From: Treponema sp. | Lineage (GTDB): Bacteria; Spirochaetota; Spirochaetia; Treponematales; Treponemataceae | Assembly (NCBI GenBank): GCA_017484285.1 | Contig: JAFUTH010000008.1 | Span: forward strand, 1 to 54,471 | Length of the DNA stretch: 54,471 nt | Direction of reading: 5' to 3' | Shown here: piece by piece, positions 48,909 to 54,471 of the stretch | Layout: every line of letters starts with the position of its first letter | How positions within the stretch are numbered: position 1 is the first letter of the stretch | Notes under the pieces: generated by a model | Database searches by the model: none | What the model was told of the DNA's origin: nothing | What the model saw: only the letters and a program-made list of their open reading frames with translations | Position numbers and translations under genes: made by a program

Positions 48909-50180
48909 ATGAGCTCGAAAAAATCTAAAAAACTACAGGAAAACACCGCCACAAAGCAATTTGCGCTCAGCAAAAAAATCATCATCGTGGCAGTGATTGT
49001 CGCGCTCATCGCAAGCGTTTCCATCGTCACTTGCGCAACCCGCACCACCCGTACCATCGCATTTTATGGCATCAGCGAAAGCCAAATCAGCGGACTCAAG
49101 ACCATCATCACCGAAATCTGCGAAAAAGAACATCTCTCATTTGAATACGTTGTGCTCGACTCCGAAAAACGGCTCGAAAATCAAATCCCGCTCTCACGAA
49201 AACCGCAAATTCTGTTCACCACGGCAGGCTACCCGCTTGAAAGCGCACTCGACATCGCATCAAAAAAAGGCGGCGTAGAACCAGAACTCACCGCAGGCAT
49301 GACGTCCTCGGTTCGTTCGGCAGTGCGCTATCTCGACCTCTCGCAAAAAATCATCGCGCTTCCGATTGTCACAAGCCACTATGAAGTCGACATCGAGACC
49401 GCCGCATTCCGCAATTCGGGCATGCGCGCAATCAACACATGGAAAGATGTCGAAGATTTTCTCAAAATCCAAAAACGCCGCGTAGAGTACCCCATCGTGT
49501 TTGCCGGCAGCGACAGCGACACCTTCCTCGACATGATTGGCGCGTTCTGTGAGTCCATCGAGGGCGCAGACGCATACGAACAGGCAGTCGACATCCTCAG
49601 CGAGGGCGCAAAACACTTCGACGCAATCAAGCTCGCAAAAGAACTCTGCGACAATCCAGACTCGCCGCTCATCACAACCGTCCGCATGCTCTCATCATGG
49701 TACAAAAACGGCTTTATCCACCCCGGCACGTTCTCATTCAAGAACGCAGACGTCGAGGCATTCGCGCAGAGCAAGCTGTCAAGCGTTCTTTTTATGCCGC
49801 TCGAGCAGCACCGCGTCTTCAACCAAGAAGCAATCTCTCGATTCACGTCGATTTATTTCCCCTCATCGCGCACCGCAAGTTCCCGCGTTTTCACCGGAAA
49901 AATGATTTATGCCATTCCGATGATAAAATCAAAAGATGCCGAAACACTGGTCTCACACCTCGTTCAAAAAGAGTATCAGGAAGACCTCAGCCGTGCCTCT
50001 GGACTCGCGCCCGTGCTCGCACAGTGCCGCACCCCCGACAAACAGGCAGATGACGCGCGCTATTGGATAGCCGCCACCACCGCCCCCCTCGCCGGCTTGA
50101 GCAGCGAAGTCTACCTCTCAAAAGAGCAAAAAACCAAACTGAGCGCCGAAATCGCTGCAAAAATCCGCTACGGAAACTAA
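48909..50180 (+). CDS. Membrane-anchored solute-binding-protein-like protein
   Basis: A 423-residue protein. A basic 22-residue N-terminus leads to one hydrophobic helix (IIIVAVIVALIASVSIVTC), which could be an anchor or, via its Cys, a lipoprotein signal. The rest resembles family 1 sugar-binding proteins: IPLSRKPQILFTTAGYPLESALD, a middle with TWKDVEDFLKIQKRR and FAGSDSDTFLDMIGAFC, and SSWYKNGFIHPGTFSFKNADVEAFAQSKLSSVLFMPL. No permeases are adjacent. AGGAG lies 12 bases before ATG 48909, which is long; TTGACA at 48846 may be part of the promoter but the -10 spacing is poor. It could be a sensory relative rather than a transporter subunit. Confidence 0.65.
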   Translation: MSSKKSKKLQENTATKQFALSKKIIIVAVIVALIASVSIVTCATRTTRTIAFYGISESQISGLKTIITEICEKEHLSFEYVVLDSEKRLENQIPLSRKPQILFTTAGYPLESALDIASKKGGVEPELTAGMTSSVRSAVRYLDLSQKIIALPIVTSHYEVDIETAAFRNSGMRAINTWKDVEDFLKIQKRRVEYPIVFAGSDSDTFLDMIGAFCESIEGADAYEQAVDILSEGAKHFDAIKLAKELCDNPDSPLITTVRMLSSWYKNGFIHPGTFSFKNADVEAFAQSKLSSVLFMPLEQHRVFNQEAISRFTSIYFPSSRTASSRVFTGKMIYAIPMIKSKDAETLVSHLVQKEYQEDLSRASGLAPVLAQCRTPDKQADDARYWIAATTAPLAGLSSEVYLSKEQKTKLSAEIAAKIRYGN

Positions 50181-50257
50181 CGCACACTCCGCACCACCCA
50201 TGCATCACAACAATCGGACTTTTTTTCTCTGCGCCTACTTCTCATAAGGCCCATTAT

Positions 50258-53098
50258 GTGAACAAGACGAGCACCACAAACAACGCAATTCTCTCGGAAA
50301 TCGACCTCGTCAAGACATACACCGACGGAACAAGCGATTCTGCCATAACGGCAGCTAGTGCGGGCGCGACGCTCTGGGTAAAAGAGGAAGACAGCCTCGT
50401 CGCATTCGACGCAAGCACGGCGAGCGCGGGCACCTATGCGCTCACCGTGAAGCTTGTCTCGGGAACGAATACCTTCACCGCGGACGAGACGCTTTCGCTT
50501 GAACTAAAAGATGACAAAATCTCAAGTTGGACGGCAGAACTCAAAGACACTGTTTCATACACAGAAGGAAATCCGGCTACTGCAGACGATGTCATCGTAA
50601 AAGCATACTATGAAAGCGCACCGGAAACGGCAGTAACCCTCACCGCAGGTACGGACTACACAGTGTCTCCAACAGCCGCACTCGCAACGACAGACACCGC
50701 GCTCACCGTAACGCTCGCAGATACGCTCAAACTGGGGACGGGCGTGGATTCGAGCAAGACTGTGGCGATTACGCTTGAGACGGAGCTGTATTGGGTTACA
50801 AACGGCGGCAGCTCACGTCCCTCAATCACACTTGATGAGACAGAGGACTCCTCAACGAAAGGAAGCTATGTCGTTTCTGGATTCAACCAAAAAAATGATG
50901 TACTCGTATTCAATCAGAACATCACTGATGAGAGTGTCACATCAGCCACATTGAGTGCAAAGGTCACGTGGAAATCAACTTCTGGTCATATCGGTCTCGG
51001 ACTTCTTAACCTGACAGATTATCTGTACACAGATACCTCCGTCCCTGTTTCTACAAGTTCGCCGTATACGGGCATTTTTGCGACCGCTCAGGGCGTAAAA
51101 GGTTGGGGTAGCACAGCTCTATTCAAAGAGGGGACAGCTTCAAAAAATGCAACAACGGATTCCGCCTATACAATTACTATCGAATATACTAAAACAGACG
51201 ATGGATTTACTTTGACATTCACGTCTGACGGAACAAACGGAACGACAGCAAGTTTTACTCAGAGCAACTTCACGTTCCCCTCTGGAAAACCAGTTTATTT
51301 CGCAATCGGTGCTTCACCAACAGGTGGGGCAAATCCGAAAGCCGACAACCTTGTTTACAGTGACATCAAAATCACCGTCACTGGCGACGGAATCACCAAC
51401 AGCGGCAAGGAACTCACGGCAACATCGGTCGCGGAAAGCTTGATTACCGATACCCGTGCGACATTCACCGCCTCACTAACCGCACTCACCGCAGACATCG
51501 CGGCAGCAGATGGCGAGTACAGCGGACAAGAGGCGACACTCGCGCTCACAACGGATATGCTCTCATCCGTAACGCTCACCGCAAGTGACAGCTCGACACC
51601 ATCAGGCACATGGGCTTGGGCAGCCGACAGCATCAGTATCAGTGCAGAGGACTGGACGACCGCTGACGGAACTACGACCGTGACAAAAACTGCGAGCGCA
51701 ACCTACACGCCGACAGACACAACGGCATACAAGGCACTTACGCAAACATTCACGTTCACAATCACGGATAATCGTGAGACAGCGACTGTAACAATAACTC
51801 CTTTCTCAAACGCAACTGTCACTGTCGCGGGAACAACTACGGCACGCGAAAATGTCGGACAGACGACAACCACTTCTGATACGACAAACTATGCGCCCGT
51901 GTATTCTTCGGACAACGAGAGCGTTGCAACAGTGGATTCAAGTACAGGCGCGGTCACCATAGCAGGACCAGGCTATGCGACAATCACAGCATGCGCAGGA
52001 AGTGTCACATCGGTCAACACGAGCTATAAGCTTGTGGTCGCCCCGCTTGTAAAAGAGAGCTACACGTGGACGGCAAGTGATTACAAGACATATCACGGTG
52101 GTGCGCTTGAAGGCACTGCTGCAACAATCAATGGATTGTACGTGGACGCGATAAGCGGTAAGTTCACCGAGAATGGAAACGGTTATATTCATGTCAACAC
52201 AGGCACAAAAATCTACGTGCCCGTTGATGAGACGCACCCAAGCTACAACACGATTACGCTGAACCTATATGATACAAGCATGACGTTCACCGCGGGAACA
52301 GACAATGCCACCCTCACAATGGACGAGACGAACAAAAAATACGTCATATCTGTCGGCGACTACGCAGGTAAACTCTCTGAACTCGATGATGGTGTGACGT
52401 ATCTGCTGCTCACCGCAACAGGAACAGGTAATTCTACTTACCTTGCCTCAAATGCGATTACTCGCACATGGAGCGATGGAAGCACTACGACGTATAAATT
52501 CATTCCAAATTATGTAACAGAGGATACTACTGTAACTGCGGGTGATACTTTCTCTGACATTACAGGAAAAAAATCTTTTACTTTCAAAAACAACTCATTA
52601 GTTAGACGACTTCGTTCGAATGCGACATCTTGGAAGCTAAAAAGTGGTAACCAAATGACTGTTACAGCTGCAACTGAAACAACTTCTGCATCGGTTGTTA
52701 TAAAAAATTCAACTTCTATTTCGCTTACGGGAAATGGACTTGCCTTTACCGATTTGAATGGACCGTTCACAGTGAAAATAGTTGCAGAAAAACCTTCTAG
52801 CTCACGTATGCTTGCTTTCCACAATTCTGTAGCTCATACATTACAAGCTGATACTCTTCCATTTGCAGATGTGTATGATCAAGAAACTGCAAATGGTGTT
52901 TCTATCGAGGCATTGCCTGCCGAAGGAACATGGACTGTAAATTCAAGCAGCGGAACGCAAGATATAACTAAAATCAACAAAGCTTCAGTTTGTAAGGTGT
53001 TCACATATACTTATACTGGAACCGAAACCAATATTGAACTTGATATTCTTGCTTCAAACGATACGGATATTTACTTAATTGAATTAACTACTAAATAG
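50258..53098 (+). CDS. BIG2-type surface protein, 5' end apparently truncated
   Basis: About 946 residues from a GTG at 50258 (AAGG eight bases upstream); the frame is open further to 50063 but that part overlaps the previous gene and looks non-coding. No signal peptide is present, odd for a clearly extracellular protein. Thr/Ser/Asp-rich Ig-like strands occupy the first 190 codons. A lectin/jelly-roll-like region follows (SYVVSGFNQKNDVLVFNQN, GHIGLGLLNL). A BIG2 domain lies near 51900-52020 (YSSDNESVATVDSSTGAVTI). A second jelly-roll-like segment begins at TYHGGALEGTAATI. From about 52490 the DNA becomes more AT-rich. It is related in style to the gene at 1-1217. It may have lost its 5' end. 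Confidence 0.6.
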   Translation: MNKTSTTNNAILSEIDLVKTYTDGTSDSAITAASAGATLWVKEEDSLVAFDASTASAGTYALTVKLVSGTNTFTADETLSLELKDDKISSWTAELKDTVSYTEGNPATADDVIVKAYYESAPETAVTLTAGTDYTVSPTAALATTDTALTVTLADTLKLGTGVDSSKTVAITLETELYWVTNGGSSRPSITLDETEDSSTKGSYVVSGFNQKNDVLVFNQNITDESVTSATLSAKVTWKSTSGHIGLGLLNLTDYLYTDTSVPVSTSSPYTGIFATAQGVKGWGSTALFKEGTASKNATTDSAYTITIEYTKTDDGFTLTFTSDGTNGTTASFTQSNFTFPSGKPVYFAIGASPTGGANPKADNLVYSDIKITVTGDGITNSGKELTATSVAESLITDTRATFTASLTALTADIAAADGEYSGQEATLALTTDMLSSVTLTASDSSTPSGTWAWAADSISISAEDWTTADGTTTVTKTASATYTPTDTTAYKALTQTFTFTITDNRETATVTITPFSNATVTVAGTTTARENVGQTTTTSDTTNYAPVYSSDNESVATVDSSTGAVTIAGPGYATITACAGSVTSVNTSYKLVVAPLVKESYTWTASDYKTYHGGALEGTAATINGLYVDAISGKFTENGNGYIHVNTGTKIYVPVDETHPSYNTITLNLYDTSMTFTAGTDNATLTMDETNKKYVISVGDYAGKLSELDDGVTYLLLTATGTGNSTYLASNAITRTWSDGSTTTYKFIPNYVTEDTTVTAGDTFSDITGKKSFTFKNNSLVRRLRSNATSWKLKSGNQMTVTAATETTSASVVIKNSTSISLTGNGLAFTDLNGPFTVKIVAEKPSSSRMLAFHNSVAHTLQADTLPFADVYDQETANGVSIEALPAEGTWTVNSSSGTQDITKINKASVCKVFTYTYTGTETNIELDILASNDTDIYLIELTTK

Positions 53099-53115
53099 TT
53101 CGTGTCTTACTCCCA

Positions 53116-53169
53116 CCGTGCGGAGCATTGCACGGTATACGTGGCGGGGCAACAAAAGTAGCTGCCCCG
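53116..53169. other. Two hairpins after the surface-protein gene
   Basis: CCGTGC/GCACGG (53116-53121 with 53130-53135) and CGGGGCA/TGCCCCG (53145-53151 with 53163-53169). Neither is followed by a T-run, so the region is structured but not a standard terminator. Confidence 0.5.
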
Positions 53170-53199
53170 TCACAACCGATTTCTGTGTAGGGAAAGGAA

Positions 53200-53487
53200 A
53201 TGGAAGTCATTGATTTGTACGTATATGATGACTATACCAATGCAATCGGAAATACTGAGCTGCACCTGTATCAAGTAAAATTTATTAACGCAATGAACAA
53301 TACGGTGACGATTTCTCCAAATCCGCTTTGTTCTCACACGGACGTAACGCCAAGCAAAACAACATTTCCGTATAGCAGGGCATACGATGAAGATGCTATG
53401 GCTGTGTTATGCGCGAAGCAAAAGCGTGTTGATAGGCATTGTATATGCGCTGACTGCGTAAAACATTTTTACAAGTCGGATAATTAA
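53200..53487 (+). CDS. Small Cys-rich protein of unknown function
   Basis: A 95-residue frame with ATG 53200 preceded by AAAGGAA. It contains Cys in NPLCSHTD, AVLCAKQ and RHCICADCVKHFYKSD, so a small zinc-binding site near the C-terminus is possible. No family was recognised. It is followed by a structured region and a plus-strand terminator at 53557-53592, consistent with a short transcript. Confidence 0.5.
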   Translation: MEVIDLYVYDDYTNAIGNTELHLYQVKFINAMNNTVTISPNPLCSHTDVTPSKTTFPYSRAYDEDAMAVLCAKQKRVDRHCICADCVKHFYKSDN

Positions 53488-53556
53488 GTAAAAGCACAAG
53501 ACAAAGACTTGACTAGGTGGGGATTGCCCCACGGTTTTGGTTTTTATGACTCGTAA

Positions 53557-53592
53557 GTCCATCCTATGGTGTCAAAACAGGATGGGCTTTTT
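53557..53592 (+). terminator. Intrinsic terminator after the Cys-rich gene
   Basis: GTCCATCCT (53557-53565) pairs with AGGATGGGC (53579-53587), followed by five Ts. Upstream GTGGGG-ATTG-CCCCAC near 53516-53531 forms another hairpin. Confidence 0.65.
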
Positions 53593-53719
53593 CATTTACT
53601 CTTTTTACTTCGTTGATTCTGCGAAGGTACTCAAGCAATGCGCGAACTTGACTGACAAAACCGCTGGGTAATTTGTATCCAATGTAATCGCACAAAGCCC
53701 GTCTTTTGAAAGTTCTCAA
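53564..53719 (-). CDS. Candidate 51-residue ORF downstream of the Rpn nuclease
   Basis: A TTG start overlaps the stop of the nuclease gene. The frame reads RRALCDYIGYKLPSGFVSQV followed by a basic helix (LLEYLRRINEVK) and ends at TAG 53566-53564. The amino-acid make-up is protein-like, but no ribosome site or family is recognised. The end runs into the opposite-strand terminator. It may be a gene fragment. Confidence 0.3.
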   Translation of the reverse strand: MRTFKRRALCDYIGYKLPSGFVSQVRALLEYLRRINEVKRVNEKAHPVLTP

Positions 53720-54471
53720 TTTTCCGTTTTCAATTCCTCTTTGAGTGCGAGCACTTCTTCGAGGGGAAGAGAGACAGCTTGAGAAATTTGTTCTGTAGTG
53801 AGTATATTCATTTTGAGCAGATTTCTCGCGTTCTCGCGGGCGGCTTGCTGTATGCCCCGCCCAATACCTTTCGCGACGCCCCGCCGCTCTGCGGCGAGCA
53901 GTCCGCTCGTGTAGTCGCGCTTCTTTCCTTCAATCTGCCCCTGGATTATCCAACGCCACTCGTCCATGTTTATTTTGGTCAACGTGTTCTCAGCCGCCAT
54001 AATGCCCTCCTCAGTCTGTGCAAGATTCGAGATAAAATCCTGCTTTGTCGGATTGTCCGCTTCCTCCAAGAATTTACACCATTTTATCACCGCTGGCAAG
54101 TTTTCGGTGTCCGTGATTTCTTCTGTTTTAGGGATTTTCGGAAGCTCCATGAAAATGACATTCAAGCGTTCGGTCAGTTTCGCGCCATCAGTTTTGTCGC
54201 ACATGATGTAATGATGGATTGGCTCATCGTTCGTCTTGTCGAACCTAAAATTGAGCACCGAAATCTGATACACCTGCGGAATCTTGTCCCAGTCGTCGCC
54301 CACATCAATAACCGAGCTGAGAAGCCGGGCGGCGTAATACTCGGCTCGCTTCCCGTACGCGTAGCCCTCATCCCAAGACTGCATCTCAACCTGCGCTTTC
54401 TCGCCGTCTGCAAACGTGCAGTTGATGTCATAATCGATTCCTCGTTGCATGTCGTAATGCTTGGGGATTTC
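53716..54471 (-). CDS. Rpn-family PD-(D/E)XK nuclease / putative transposase, 5' end outside window
   Basis: The frame stays open through the window edge, so the first residues are missing. The visible part shows the PD-(D/E)XK core: DYDINCTFADGEKAQVEMQSW, where the Glu-x-Gln motif gives the active-site residues, then KRAEYYAARLLSSVIDVGDDWDKIPQVYQISVLNF. A helical C-terminal region follows, with EWRWIIQGQIEGKK and a final LPLEEVLALKEELKTEN. Such proteins (PF12784 group) promote recombination in RecA-independent ways and often occur in many copies in Treponema-type genomes. The last codons fall in a TTTTCAATTCC-type word. Confidence 0.82.
   Translation of the reverse strand, partial: EIPKHYDMQRGIDYDINCTFADGEKAQVEMQSWDEGYAYGKRAEYYAARLLSSVIDVGDDWDKIPQVYQISVLNFRFDKTNDEPIHHYIMCDKTDGAKLTERLNVIFMELPKIPKTEEITDTENLPAVIKWCKFLEEADNPTKQDFISNLAQTEEGIMAAENTLTKINMDEWRWIIQGQIEGKKRDYTSGLLAAERRGVAKGIGRGIQQAARENARNLLKMNILTTEQISQAVSLPLEEVLALKEELKTEN

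Noticed and set aside
50063..50257. N-terminal extension of the BIG2 surface protein
   Set aside because: It overlaps the end of the preceding gene in another frame, is rich in Arg/His/Pro and has no signal peptide.

Overview
The window looks like chromosomal DNA of a saccharolytic, host-gut-type spirochaete, most likely Treponema. This is an inference from gene content: lipoproteins with spirochaetal lipoboxes, a beta-barrel/degenerate HD-GYP pair, Ig-like (BIG2) surface proteins, a stand-alone AICAR transformylase, Rex next to serC-serA, GTP-type PEP carboxykinase, and many short palindromic intergenic elements. No species is claimed. No rRNA, CRISPR array, complete insertion sequence or prophage was seen.

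Layout. (1) 1-3430 is a decayed accessory stretch: the 3' part of a BIG2 surface protein, a frameshifted DUF3800 gene, a palindrome array, a truncated flavin oxidoreductase, an intact SugE/Gdx-type exporter behind a structured leader, and a MATE remnant. (2) 3428-5917 holds a long-form RluA-type pseudouridine synthase with two apparent in-frame repeat insertions, and an EamA transporter. (3) 5982-16558, minus strand, is a sucrose operon: LacI regulator, sugar-binding lipoprotein, two permeases, amylosucrase, a GH65 phosphorylase fused to beta-phosphoglucomutase, and fructokinase. Together these would import sucrose, release fructose while building short alpha-glucan, phosphorolyse the glucan to beta-glucose-1-phosphate, and deliver glucose-6-P and fructose-6-P. 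(4) 16640-22546: AICAR transformylase, a DinJ/YoeB toxin-antitoxin pair, a HAD phosphatase, and rex-serC-serA with two Rex-type operators. (5) 22617-30291 is a signalling block: zinc-ribbon/FGE-fold protein, STAS antagonist, PP2C phosphatase fused to an anti-sigma-type kinase, nuclease-fold lipoprotein, orphan DinJ-like protein with an acidic repeat tail, and a GGDEF-EAL receptor.

(6) 30560-39228: pckG, a secreted esterase, a small secreted protein, an ABC ATPase/permease pair without a binding protein, and gltX with a lipoprotein and an HD-domain protein. (7) 39275-46288: a CAU tRNA, an SGNH esterase, glmS, the HD-GYP-like/beta-barrel pair, and mnmE. (8) 46352-54471: a DUF4015 putative glycoside hydrolase, a membrane-anchored binding-protein-like gene, a second BIG2 surface protein whose 5' end looks truncated, a small Cys-rich ORF, and a partial Rpn/PD-(D/E)XK nuclease.

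The observations most worth following are: Rex operators placed to control serine synthesis; the attenuator-like leader of the exporter gene; palindromic repeats inserted in frame in a conserved enzyme; 10-bp-period intergenic repeat elements; the orphan DinJ-like protein with 13-residue repeats; and the amylosucrase plus GH65-betaPGM fusion pathway.
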